Shown here piece by piece: positions 46,769 through 55,339 of a stretch of 64,000 nucleotides of DNA. Made by a program: the position numbers and the translations under genes. The stretch's first letter is position 1; each line of letters starts with the position of its first letter. The notes below the pieces were generated by a model. The model worked only from the letters and a program-made list of their open reading frames with translations. It did not search any database and was not told the DNA's origin. Origin of the DNA: Pseudomonas ceruminis. GTDB lineage: Bacteria; Pseudomonadota; Gammaproteobacteria; Pseudomonadales; Pseudomonadaceae. Where the stretch lies: contig NZ_BQHW01000007.1 in the NCBI RefSeq assembly GCF_021602025.1, positions 1-64,000 of the forward strand. The letters are read 5' to 3'.

Positions 46769-46817
46769 CGCACTCGTAACGCGAAGGTCGCAGGTTCGAT
46801 TCCTGTCTCCGGCACCA
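46769..46817 (+). repeat. attR: 49-bp direct repeat
   Basis: The 3' part of a tRNA-Thr (anticodon arm to CCA), 48 of 49 bases equal to 37247-37295. It has no 5' half, so it is not a tRNA gene. Confidence 0.93.
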
Positions 46818-46861
46818 CATCCAGCTCCACTGCATTCCGCTGAATGCTTTGAAAGCCCTCT

Positions 46862-46886
46862 AAACCGGCCATCTGGCCGGTTTTTC
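46862..46886 (+). terminator. original tRNA-Thr terminator, displaced
   Basis: AAACCGGCC / GGCCGGTTTTT stem-loop with T-run about 45 bases past attR, at the distance expected for the terminator that followed the tRNA before insertion. Confidence 0.65.
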
Positions 46887-46946
46887 GTTTCCACGCCCCT
46901 CCGTCGGGAACCAACAAAATCCCCAATAACCGGGGGTGTTTTTGGG

Positions 46947-47135
46947 GCCTGCAAACTGTTCGACGGCGGGGGTATGTACCTGTACGTCGCGCCCAGTGGC
47001 TCGAAGTCTTGGCGGCTGCGGTATTTCAAACCCAACGGCAAGGAAGGCACGCTGATCATCGGCAAGTACCCCATCGTTTCGTTGGCCGTTGCGAGGACCA
47101 AGCGTGATGAGGCCAGGGCTGTTTTGGAGCGCTGA
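46947..47135 (+). pseudogene. P4-type integrase remnant (N-terminal part)
   Basis: The frame encodes 'KLFDGGGMYLYVAPSGSKSW' and then 'GKYPIVSLAVARTKRDEARAVLER', the arm-binding DUF4102 domain of P4-type integrases. It stops at about 60 residues with no catalytic domain, and the start is missing. It is the relic of an older element that used the same tRNA. Confidence 0.85.
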
Positions 47136-47164
47136 ATTTCAACCCTTGACGGGGTTTATCCACG

Positions 47165-47359
47165 TACCTCCACCTGAGCTTCCACAACACCGCCGGCATC
47201 CACCAGGCCATCCGTATCATCAGCCGCCTGGCCAGCGAGCACTGCACCAAGCTGATCAACCCCGCGCCACCCCCGCTAACTGACGTCCCCAACGCTGCCG
47301 CCAGCCAAGCCCTTAACCCGATAACCACGCCAGCCCTTGCAAGATCAGGTATGAGATGA
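47165..47359 (+). pseudogene. DUF3077 gene fragment
   Basis: Encodes 'TAGIHQAIRIISRLASE', identical in this stretch to the DUF3077 protein at 55340. The N-terminal half is missing; an altered Pro-rich C-terminus continues to a stop at 47357. Together with the integrase relic it belongs to older mobile DNA. Confidence 0.75.
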
Positions 47360-47387
47360 TCACCCTCGGTGTGGCAGGAGTCGGTCA

Positions 47388-48197
47388 ATGGCAGACCACG
47401 TTGATTACAAACGCAACAGGGATATCCCCGGGCTGGTGCTGAGCGAGGCGCGTTTCTCGAGCTTTCGTTTCGGGCGTCACTACCACCTGGATTTCCACGT
47501 CGGCTTGATCACCGATGGCGTGCAGCGCCAGGTACTCAATGGTGAGACGACGTTGCTGTCGCCAGGCACCATCCAGTTGATGCCACCCGGCGAAATTCAC
47601 GATGGCATCAGTGCAGGCGACGACGCCTACACGCTGAAGACGTTCCGTGTGTCCGCCGACCTGTTGCGCAGCGTTACGGAAGAGCTTACGGGCCGTGACC
47701 AGTTTTCCGCTCTGGGTGGCGCGCTGTTACAGGATGCCAGCCTCGCCATCCAGCTTTCCCGGCTGCACGACGCGCTCGCAGCGGGGATGCCTACAGACCC
47801 GCTGTTTGTCGATTCTCAATGGCTCATGCTGCTCGGGCGGCTGTTTGCCCAAGCGCGGATGGTCAAGCCGCAGTTCGTAAAGGGCCCGCTTTCGATCGTG
47901 CAGTGGCATCGTGTGCGGGACTACTGCAACGAACACCTCGCCGACAAGATAACGCTCGAAGAACTGGCTGCATTGTGCGACCTAGAGCGTTTTCACTTCC
48001 TCAAGCTATTCAAGCAGACGGTCGGCATAACACCACATGCCTGGCTGGTGCGTTTGCGCCTAGAGCGCGCCTGTGTGCTGCTAAACCATACCCAGTGGGA
48101 ATTGACCAGGGTCGCGCAAGAGGTGGGTTTCTACGACCAGAGCCACTTCAATCGGGCCTTCAAGCAAGCCTTTGGGGTTGCACCGTCTCGTTACTGA
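47388..48197 (+). CDS. AraC-family transcription regulator
   Basis: Protein of 269 residues: N-terminal cupin sensor ('GRHYHLDFHVGLITDGVQRQVLNG', 'SPGTIQLMPPGEIHDG') and C-terminal double HTH ('ITLEELAALCDLERFHFLKLFKQTVGITPHAW' and 'ELTRVAQEVGFYDQSHFNRAFKQAFGVAPSRY'). The usual genomic partner of such regulators is an exporter; a LysE-type exporter gene follows two genes on, so regulation of 48300-49575 is plausible. Confidence 0.9.
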   Translation: MADHVDYKRNRDIPGLVLSEARFSSFRFGRHYHLDFHVGLITDGVQRQVLNGETTLLSPGTIQLMPPGEIHDGISAGDDAYTLKTFRVSADLLRSVTEELTGRDQFSALGGALLQDASLAIQLSRLHDALAAGMPTDPLFVDSQWLMLLGRLFAQARMVKPQFVKGPLSIVQWHRVRDYCNEHLADKITLEELAALCDLERFHFLKLFKQTVGITPHAWLVRLRLERACVLLNHTQWELTRVAQEVGFYDQSHFNRAFKQAFGVAPSRY

Positions 48198-48299
48198 TCG
48201 CTGTTGCCCCATCAATTTTTTACAAGTGCGCGAAGTCCTCGCCCTTTAACCTTGAATCTTGATCGGGCGCTGCCCCGGAAAGAACCAAGGATTTGATCG

Positions 48300-48932
48300 A
48301 TGATGCAACGGGCGTATTACAGCAGCGATGAGTTGACCTTGAGCACGCACGTGGTGCGTTGCACGCCGACGGAGGATGGACGTTTCCGGGTCTACCTGGC
48401 CGAGACCCTCTTTCACCCCCAGGGCGGTGGGCAGCCTGCGGATCAGGGAACCATCGCGGGTATCCGGGTAGAGGAAGTGCTCAATATCGAGGGCGATGTG
48501 GTGCATGTCGTCGGGCAACCCGTGCCCATGGGCAGCGTCGAGATTGCCATCTCGCCCGAAGTGCGTGCGTTGCATGCTCGCCTGCATTCGGCCGGCCACC
48601 TGATTGCGGGTATCGGGCAGAGCTTGGGCTGGCTTCCCAGCAAAGGCCACCACTGGCCGGGGGAGTGCCGAGTGATTTTTGAGCGCCAGGCGGGTTGCGA
48701 GCCGCTGACGGTCGAAGGCATCGAGGCGGCGGTGAACGCGCTGATCCAGCGTAACGTGCCGCGTGAGTTGATTGACCAGGGCGGTGTCCGCTCAGTGTGT
48801 TTCGGCACCTTGCCGATGCAGGGTTGCGGCGGCACGCATGTCACCTCAGCGGGCTTGGTCGGGCCGATCAAGGTGCTCAAGCTCAAAGAGAAGAAAGGCC
48901 TGCTGTCGGTGCATTACGACGTAGCTCGATAG
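48300..48932 (+). CDS. alanyl-tRNA editing protein (AlaX type)
   Basis: Free-standing editing domain of 210 residues that hydrolyses mischarged Ser/Gly-tRNA-Ala. Zinc ligands appear in 'RLHSAGHLI' (HxxxH) and 'QGCGGTHV' (CxxxH). Length fits AlaX-M. It sits between the AraC regulator and the LysE exporter; a link to amino acid homeostasis is an inference. Confidence 0.88.
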   Translation: MMQRAYYSSDELTLSTHVVRCTPTEDGRFRVYLAETLFHPQGGGQPADQGTIAGIRVEEVLNIEGDVVHVVGQPVPMGSVEIAISPEVRALHARLHSAGHLIAGIGQSLGWLPSKGHHWPGECRVIFERQAGCEPLTVEGIEAAVNALIQRNVPRELIDQGGVRSVCFGTLPMQGCGGTHVTSAGLVGPIKVLKLKEKKGLLSVHYDVAR

Positions 48933-48957
48933 ACAACGAAGTAACTGGAGACATCAC

Positions 48958-49575
48958 GTGGACTACGTTTCCCAGCTTTTGACCATTGGCGCCGTCATGC
49001 TCCTGGCCTGCGTAAGCCCAGGCCCCGATTTCATCGCCGTCACTTCCAACGCCTTGGTGAGCCGCAGCCGAGGGATTGGTGTTGCAGTGGGCACCAGCGC
49101 AGGCATCGCCATTTGGGCGGTGCTGGCGATTGTCGGCCTGGGTGTTTTGCTGAGCACAGTGGCCTGGTTGTATGACGCGATTCGGGTAGTGGGCGCGGGT
49201 TATCTGATCTACATGGGCATTAAAATGCTGCTCGGCGCGCGGCGGCCTTATGCAGCCCTCGAAATCAGCACGACGCAAAACACCACCACAGCAGCCCCCC
49301 GCGTTGGGTTACTGGTGTCCGCCACAAATCCAAAGGCCGCGGCGTTCTTTGGCAGCTTTTTCATCACCGTGCTGCCGGCACACGCCCCAGGCTGGGTGAT
49401 GGCTGCTGCCGTGGTGGTGGTCACGCTTGTTTCGTTTGCCTGGTTTTCCACTCTGGCATTGATGTTTTCCACGGATCGGGTGCGGGCGTTTTACACGAAG
49501 GTGCGTCGGCCGGTTGATGCCGCAATGGGTGCGGTACTGGTGGGGCTTGGCTTGCGGCTGGCGCTGGTTCGATAA
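48958..49575 (+). CDS. LysE-family amino acid exporter
   Basis: Membrane protein of 205 residues with six hydrophobic segments and the family start 'LLACVSPGPDFIAVTSNALVSRSRGIGVAVGTSAG' pattern (PGPD motif near residue 20). The GTG start at 48958 is 25 bases after the AlaX stop, so they are likely co-transcribed. Substrate unknown. Confidence 0.9.
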   Translation: MDYVSQLLTIGAVMLLACVSPGPDFIAVTSNALVSRSRGIGVAVGTSAGIAIWAVLAIVGLGVLLSTVAWLYDAIRVVGAGYLIYMGIKMLLGARRPYAALEISTTQNTTTAAPRVGLLVSATNPKAAAFFGSFFITVLPAHAPGWVMAAAVVVVTLVSFAWFSTLALMFSTDRVRAFYTKVRRPVDAAMGAVLVGLGLRLALVR

Positions 49576-49608
49576 CGCCAGCCCGAGCTGCCAATGCAAA
49601 CGGTAGCC

Positions 49609-50473
49609 CTAGGCTCTGTACGAAAAGAGATGTCGCAAACACCGCATGGAACAAGCCAGTGAGACCATGGCATAACTTTTCGCGAGCTTGTCGAAGCGTG
49701 TCACGATGCGACGGTTCTCTTTCAGCCAGCCAAACATGCGCTCGATGATGTTGCGCCGTCGGTACTTGGGCCGATCAAACAGTCTGGGTAAGCCAGGTTT
49801 GGCTTTGCGCTTCATCGAGCGTATCGGGATGACGGGCTGCATTCGATATTGGTCGCAGTAGCGGCGTAGCGCTTCGGCGTCGTAGCCCTTGTCAGCAAGC
49901 AACCATTTGCAGCGTTTACGCGGGCGGCCACGTTGACTTGATGGAATGCTGACGTCGTCCAGCAATGGCTTGGCATAGCTGATGTCACTGGCTTGACCGC
50001 CAGACAGGAGGAAGCGCAACGGTGTCCCGTTGGCATCACAGAGCATGTGGATTTTGGTAGTCAGGCCACCGCGACTGCGACCTAGAGCGTGATCGGCAGG
50101 CTCGTCAGGCCCCCTTTTTCCGAGCGCCGGATGAGGCTCGAGTTGCGCGTATGGCGGTTGAGTCGATCATCCAGGTTTGCAGATCGGTCAGGCCTTGCTC
50201 ATTCAATCTCAGGTGCAAGCGTTTGAGCATCTGATCGAACGTCCCCTGATTTCGCCAGCCGCGAAACCGTTGATACACCGTTGACCACGGGCCGAAGCGC
50301 TCCGGCAAGTCTCGCCACGCAGCACCCGAGCAGAGCACCCAGAGCACACCATCGAGCATCAGGCGGTCGCTTAGGCGTGGTCGCCCTCGGCCATGAGTTT
50401 CGATGAAGAGATCGGAGACCACATCCCAGGCCTCGTCCGAGAGTTCGTGTAGTGGTCTACTAACCCCGGACAC
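49609..50473 (-). pseudogene. IS5-family transposase, two frames, 5' end lost
   Basis: Upstream frame 50105-50473 ('HELSDEAWDVVSDLF', 'SGAAWRDLPERFGPWSTVYQRF', 'QTWMIDSTAIRA' with catalytic Asp) and downstream frame 49609-50046 ('SDISYAKPLLDD', 'LLADKGYDAEALRRYC' with Asp, 'NIIERMFGWLKENRRI' with Glu) together make a DDE transposase. They would join by frameshift at AAAAAGGGGG (about 50108-50118), normal for the IS427 group. The first residues (50447-50473) are IS3 sequence, so the true start is gone. Confidence 0.82.
49612..50446 (-). mobile_element. IS5-family (IS427-like) element, truncated
   Basis: The 3' terminus GGCTCTGTACGAAAA (49613-49627) looks like an IS5-type inverted repeat, but no partner is found: the other end stops where an IS3 element begins (50447). 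It carries a two-frame transposase. Confidence 0.75.
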
Positions 50474-50511
50474 CCATTTAGGCGAGAATGCTTGCCACAG
50501 AGAGGTGTCCG

Positions 50512-50816
50512 ATGACCAAGCAACGCCGTACCTTTACCCCTGAGTTCAAGCGCGAAGCTGCCTGCCTGGTGCTCGATCAAGGCTACAGCCATGCCGAAGC
50601 GGCCCGTTCGCTCGGCTTGGTGGAATCGGCCCTGCGTCGGTGGGTTAATCAGCTTCAGCAGGAGCGCGGCGGCATCACGCCGGCCAGCAAAGCGCTGACG
50701 CCAGAGCAGCAAAAAATCCAAGAGTTGGAAGCCCGGATCACGCGCCTTGAACGCGAGAAATCGATACTAAAAAAGGCTACCGCGCTCTTGATGTCGGAAG
50801 ATCTCGAGCGTACGCG

Positions 50817-50820
<4 letters not shown>
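50512..50820 (+). CDS. IS3-family transposase OrfA
   Basis: Protein of 102 residues with HTH 'RRTFTPEFKREAACLVLDQGYSHAEAARSLGL' and leucine zipper 'KIQELEARITRLEREKSILKKATALLM'. Intact. ATG 50512 follows AGAGGTG. Confidence 0.9.
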
Positions 50821-51706
<886 letters not shown>

Positions 51707-51744
51707 CCACTACACTAAGATCGATACCTTCCAGGAGTTTTGAA

Positions 51745-52413
51745 ATGAGTGTTGAGCCATTTTTTCCTTACCAGAGCCTAGCGTCGGACTTACTCGCATT
51801 TCTACCCGAGGCCAGCACGGACGGATCTCACGATCTTTCTCATATTCACCGAGTATGGATAAATGTTCGGCGGCTACAAGAAAAAGAAGGTGGAGACTTA
51901 GAAGCATTGCTCGCAGCAACTATTTTGCATGATTGTGTGGCAGTCGAGAAAAACTCGCCATTACGGGCGCAAGCATCAACTCTTTCGGCCAAAAAAGCCG
52001 CCTCTATTTTGGAGCGTATGGGTTGGTCTACATCGCGAATTGAGCTAGTTGCTCACGCGGTGAAGACCCACAGCTTCTCAGCAGGCTTCGAGCCCATCAC
52101 GCTAGAAGCCAAAATTCTTCAGGACAGTGATCGACTGGACGCCATCGGCATGGTGGGAGTCGCGCGCTGCTTCTACGTTTCTGGGCGAATGGGCTCTGCG
52201 CTTTACGACTTTACAAACCCGGAAGCCGCAGGCAGGGATTATCAAGACAAACGTTTCACCATTGAGCATTTCCACACAAAATTACTCAAACTGGCTTCGG
52301 GATTTCAGACAGCCGAAGGTGCTCGGTTGGCAGCGGTCAGGCATGCACGCCTTAATAGTTTTCTAGATGATTTTATGGAGGAAATCGGAGCACCAGGCCG
52401 AGCGGAATTGTGA
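51745..52413 (+). CDS. HD-domain phosphohydrolase
   Basis: Protein of 222 residues of the HD superfamily (YedJ-like). Metal ligands are seen in 'SHDLSHIHRVW' (His), 'ATILHDCV' (HD) and 'ILQDSDRLDAIG' (Asp). AGGAG precedes ATG 51745. GC content and codon use are lower than in core genes. It is adjacent to IS3 and followed by IS66 debris, so it arrived by transfer. Probable nucleotide or nucleoside phosphate hydrolase; substrate unknown. Confidence 0.85.
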   Translation: MSVEPFFPYQSLASDLLAFLPEASTDGSHDLSHIHRVWINVRRLQEKEGGDLEALLAATILHDCVAVEKNSPLRAQASTLSAKKAASILERMGWSTSRIELVAHAVKTHSFSAGFEPITLEAKILQDSDRLDAIGMVGVARCFYVSGRMGSALYDFTNPEAAGRDYQDKRFTIEHFHTKLLKLASGFQTAEGARLAAVRHARLNSFLDDFMEEIGAPGRAEL

Positions 52414-52506
52414 CATGGATGATATTCAGTCAGGTAGGTGACATCGCCAGACGCTTACAAATCGTTCAAAGCCCAAGTCGTTTAGGAGTGCCTGCAACCA
52501 GGAGCG

Positions 52507-52620
52507 ACGATTTCCAGCGTAGCCATCCATCACGGCATCAACGCCAACGTTATCCGCGAGTGGCTACCGGCTTACCGGGATCAATCAGTTGCGTTAGCGG
52601 ACGGCAAACACACCTTGTGA
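52507..52620 (+). pseudogene. IS66-type accessory protein TnpA remnant
   Basis: The frame reads 'TISSVAIHHGINANVIREWLPAYRDQ', the HTH part of IS66 TnpA ('...VA..HGINAN..R.W'), then stops. The start and end are missing. Confidence 0.7.
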
Positions 52621-52706
52621 ATCTTTCGTCCTCTCCGGTTTCGATGGCAGCTTGCTTCGCTTATGCTTCTCGACATACGGGTAAGGTTCGGAGTAGGTGT
52701 GACGGC

Positions 52707-53117
52707 ATGGAAGCAGATAAATCTTGTCCTGTAGTTCTGCGAAGCCGAGAAACGCTGGAAGTCTTAGCTTTCGAGCATCCATTAGCAGGCTTTCAACTGG
52801 TCAAAGGCAGTGTCGAGCCAGGTGAGTCAACCGAGCTGACTGCGGTTCGAGAGTTGAAAGAAGAAGCAGGGATTCAGTCGACAGTTGGGCGACATTTGGG
52901 GGAGCGGCGCTCCATCGTAACTGGACACACATGGGTATTTCATGAATGTCATGTTGCCCAAGACCTTCCAGATACTTGGGTGCATTTTGCAGAAGATGAT
53001 GGAGGCCATGAGTTCAGATTCTTTTGGCATCCGCTCGTGAGCGAGCCCTCTGAGAATTGGCATCAGGTTTTCAAGGAGGCTTTGAGCTTTCTGCGGAAAA
53101 AACTCACTGAAGCCTAA
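52707..53117 (+). CDS. NUDIX hydrolase
   Basis: Protein of 136 residues with a complete NUDIX box: GSVEPGESTELTAVRELKEE then AGI, i.e. Gx5Ex7REUxEExGU. NUDIX enzymes cleave nucleoside diphosphates linked to another group, often damaged or signalling nucleotides. The start at 52707 (MEADKSCPVV) is the first Met at the expected beginning of the fold; the open frame upstream is IS66 debris. Confidence 0.85.
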   Translation: MEADKSCPVVLRSRETLEVLAFEHPLAGFQLVKGSVEPGESTELTAVRELKEEAGIQSTVGRHLGERRSIVTGHTWVFHECHVAQDLPDTWVHFAEDDGGHEFRFFWHPLVSEPSENWHQVFKEALSFLRKKLTEA

Positions 53118-53144
53118 GTGCGCTTACAGCTTTTCTTGGGGCAG

Positions 53145-53210
53145 TCAGGACGGAACCCTTTGATGCGGCAGCAATTGTCCGATCTCACTGGCCCGCTGCG
53201 TCTGCCGACG
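53145..53210 (-). pseudogene. IS66-like transposase C-terminal fragment 1
   Basis: On the minus strand the frame ends 'TQRASEIGQLLPHQRVPS' and stop. A diverged copy of the same segment lies at 54620-54683. Both look like the ends of IS66-type transposases left by past insertions. Confidence 0.45.
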
Positions 53211-53352
53211 CAACGAGCAAGTGCAATTTCGGAGCGGCTGCCGCATAAATGGGCGCCCGCGTAGTATCGCGGCAAGTAGATAGTTTCGCGGGTACAGCAA
53301 TACCTAATTCAATGTGCCAAGATTCGGCCACCAGGATGAGTACCAATCGAAT

Positions 53353-53823
53353 ATGACTAGTCTTACCTCCGATGCCGATTTCATGCAGCTTGCTCTTGCC
53401 CAAGGGCGCTTAGCCTTACCTGACTGCCTTCCAAACCCGCCAGTAGGTTGCGTGCTGGTAAAGGACAACGTGGTGATCAGTCAAGGCCATACACAGGCAC
53501 CTGGGCTCTATCACGCGGAAGCGATGGCGTTAAGCCGATTAGCGAATGACTGCTCCGGGGTGACTGCATTTGTCACGCTTGAGCCATGCTCTTTTCATGG
53601 CCGAACTCCGTCCTGCGCTCAGGCACTGATAAACAGCGGGGTCGATAAAGTTTTTGTTGGGTTGCTTGATCCGGATCCGAGAAACTCGGGAGAGGGCATA
53701 AGAATGCTACGAGATGCAGGCATTACAGTCGTTGTCGGCTTACTGGCGGAGGATGCTGCTGAGGACTTAGCTGGCTATTTGGTAGGCAATTCCAGTGAGT
53801 CGTCGGATCGCAACGATCAGTAA
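53353..53823 (+). CDS. RibD-like deaminase (stand-alone cytidine-deaminase fold)
   Basis: Protein of 156 residues matching only the N-terminal deaminase domain of RibD. Zinc motifs are intact: 'YHAEAMAL' (HAE) and 'LEPCSFHGRTPSCAQAL' (PCxxxGxxxxC), with 'DPDPRNSGEGIRMLRDAGI' afterwards. The reductase domain is absent, and the gene is not near other riboflavin genes. Found in a nucleotide-enzyme cluster, it may deaminate a pyrimidine-like compound other than the riboflavin intermediate. An in-frame start at 53314 is possible. Confidence 0.82.
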   Translation: MTSLTSDADFMQLALAQGRLALPDCLPNPPVGCVLVKDNVVISQGHTQAPGLYHAEAMALSRLANDCSGVTAFVTLEPCSFHGRTPSCAQALINSGVDKVFVGLLDPDPRNSGEGIRMLRDAGITVVVGLLAEDAAEDLAGYLVGNSSESSDRNDQ

Positions 53824-53861
53824 ATCGTTAGCACCTCAGCGCAAGGTGGGATGCCCGGACG

Positions 53862-53918
53862 GTTACACCCAAACGCCCATGGCCTGATCGTGTTCTCCAC
53901 CGGGTTGTTGTCGATGGT
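53862..53918 (-). pseudogene. IS66 TnpC transposase fragment
   Basis: Minus-strand frame reads 'TIDNNPVENTIRPWAFGCN', the highly conserved IS66 TnpC stretch holding the catalytic Glu ('DNNxxENxIRPxALGRKN'). Nothing else of the gene remains. Confidence 0.75.
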
Positions 53919-54019
53919 GCGTAAACGTCTGGGGAGGACACCTGTCCCGAACCTGGTCTTGGTGCGTTCACCGGCGATGGAAGGTATCATCTATCCCTTA
54001 TTTCGCTGAGACGGATTTC

Positions 54020-54619
54020 ATGCATTTATACATCGTGCGGCATGGTGAAACCTGGGCTAATGCCGAACATCGATACCTTGGATCTCTTGATCCAGAACTT
54101 ACCGCGCTGGGCCGCCAGCAAGCTCAAACGCTTTGCGAGCAATTGCCTGCAAGCCTTGATGTACTTGTCGTTTCTCCACGCCTCAGGGCAGTACAAACCG
54201 CGAGTATTCTGAACGAACGCCTGAAGCTCTTACCTGAAATAATGCACTGTTTCAGAGAGCGGGATGTCGGCGTTTTCGAGGGGTTGACCCAAGGCGATGC
54301 CAAGAAGCGCTATCCGCAACTCTGGTCGCAGAACATCACTCGACTTTGGGATGCTGGGCCGACCGATGGTGAGTCGATCTCCGACGTTGTGAAACGAGTG
54401 CGAGACGGTTTAGCTGAGCTGGAATCGAAATATCCCTCCAAAACTGTTTTGCTTGTAGCACACGGCTTTGTTGCAAAAGTAATCCGAGCACTGGCCATAG
54501 GAGACTTTTCAGACTTCTACGAATGGCAACTTCCAAACGGTCACATGCTGTTTTTGCAGAGCTTCAATATACCTACACAAGATCTTGAAACTCTGAGGCG
54601 CTCTCTACCCGTAGCGTGA
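54020..54619 (+). CDS. histidine phosphatase family protein
   Basis: Protein of 199 residues of the phosphoglycerate-mutase-like superfamily: catalytic 'YIVRHGETWANAEHR' at residues 4-18, 'VVSPRLRAVQTASIL', Glu in 'CFRERDVGVFEG', and second His in 'LLVAHGFVAKV'. It is similar in size to CobC/GpmB-like phosphatases. Third enzyme of possible nucleotide or sugar-phosphate metabolism in this accessory cluster. Confidence 0.88.
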   Translation: MHLYIVRHGETWANAEHRYLGSLDPELTALGRQQAQTLCEQLPASLDVLVVSPRLRAVQTASILNERLKLLPEIMHCFRERDVGVFEGLTQGDAKKRYPQLWSQNITRLWDAGPTDGESISDVVKRVRDGLAELESKYPSKTVLLVAHGFVAKVIRALAIGDFSDFYEWQLPNGHMLFLQSFNIPTQDLETLRRSLPVA

Positions 54620-54683
54620 TGTGGGCTGCTGCCAGCTGTGCGGCAGCAACTCCATAATCTCACTTGCCCGCTGCGTTGGTAGA
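54620..54683 (-). pseudogene. IS66-like transposase C-terminal fragment 2
   Basis: Minus-strand frame 'RLPTQRASEIMELLPHSWQQ', parallel to the fragment at 53145-53210. The two copies bracket the deaminase and phosphatase genes. Confidence 0.45.
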
Positions 54684-55080
54684 CGAGTCTGACCCAAGTG
54701 AGTCGCCCCAGCTTCAGTAGACACTCGATCACTCAAAGCCATAACTAGCTGATCTAGTTATAGATACCCTATGGGGTACATCAAAAAATCCACTAGATTC
54801 CAGTCCCGCAAAACTTGGACCCTCACGGCCAACAACCGTCCGTCTGTCTCGGCATTCCACTTGATCCCAAAGCCCGAACGTAAGGTTTTTTACTAACGCC
54901 GCAGCTCCTTGCTCCGACGCAGGCTGCTATTTCGTCTTGCACAACCAGCCCCGTGGGGATAAATTCCCCACGTCGCAACCATTCTGCGACCGGGTTTGGC
55001 GACCCGTACGAAAAGGCGCAACGGCGCCCCGATCACGATTGCAGGCGCTTTTTTTACGCCCGCAGTTTCGTGTAATGGCG
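54684..55080. other. gene-free spacer
   Basis: AT-richer DNA with an 8-bp inverted repeat ATAACTAG-CTGAT-CTAGTTAT (54741-54761) and TACCCTATGGGGTA (about 54766-54779); no gene is supported. The second half leads into the structured region before the DUF3077 gene. Confidence 0.4.
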
Positions 55081-55180
55081 GCTGTGCGTGGGAGACCTTC
55101 GGGTCTGCCGGGTTCCTTTTCCTCGGTTCGCCAACCTGCGTACAGCTGCCACCCTAACCGTTTGGCGACGGTCAGTGTGG
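55081..55180 (+). ncRNA. structured leader, C4-antisense-RNA-like
   Basis: AGACC-TTCG-GGTCT (55093-55106) is a perfect UUCG-capped hairpin, followed by CCGGGTTCC, then GGTT-CGCC-AACC and TGCGTACAGCTGCCACC. This order of elements recalls the C4 antisense RNA of P1/P4-like phages, which hides the ribosome site of a downstream target. I recall similar leaders before DUF3077 genes in P. putida. I could not run a covariance search, so it remains a suggestion. Confidence 0.4.
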
Positions 55181-55339
55181 TGCGTCAACCGAAAAGGACC
55201 TCATGCATGCTTGCCAAAAATCTATCCAGGATCCTCGCATCCGTTCTCCGCCGCCGCCCTGCGCGGCCACCCGAACCCCACCGCTTTTATCCCCTCTGTG
55301 ACCCCTCACGGCTCCCGCTCGCACCCAAGCAGGTGCCCC

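Larger units (their letters stand above)
37247..46817. mobile_element. integrated 9.5-kb phage satellite-like island
   Basis: The element lies between 49-bp att repeats in tRNA-Thr(CGT) and carries its own tyrosine integrase next to attR. Gene order on the minus strand: integrase; AlpA-like; two small unknowns; winged-helix protein; iteron-like repeats; two small unknowns; major capsid protein; tape measure; 92-residue unknown. One gene (44748) is on the plus strand. It has phage regulation, replication-like and two structural genes but no terminase, portal, protease, tail tube or lysis genes, which a self-sufficient prophage needs. All reading frames look intact with good ribosome sites, arguing against simple decay. 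Confidence 0.85.

Noticed and set aside
46769-46817. Second tRNA-Thr gene
   Set aside because: Only the 3' 49 bases are present; the 5' acceptor strand and D-arm are missing. It is attR.
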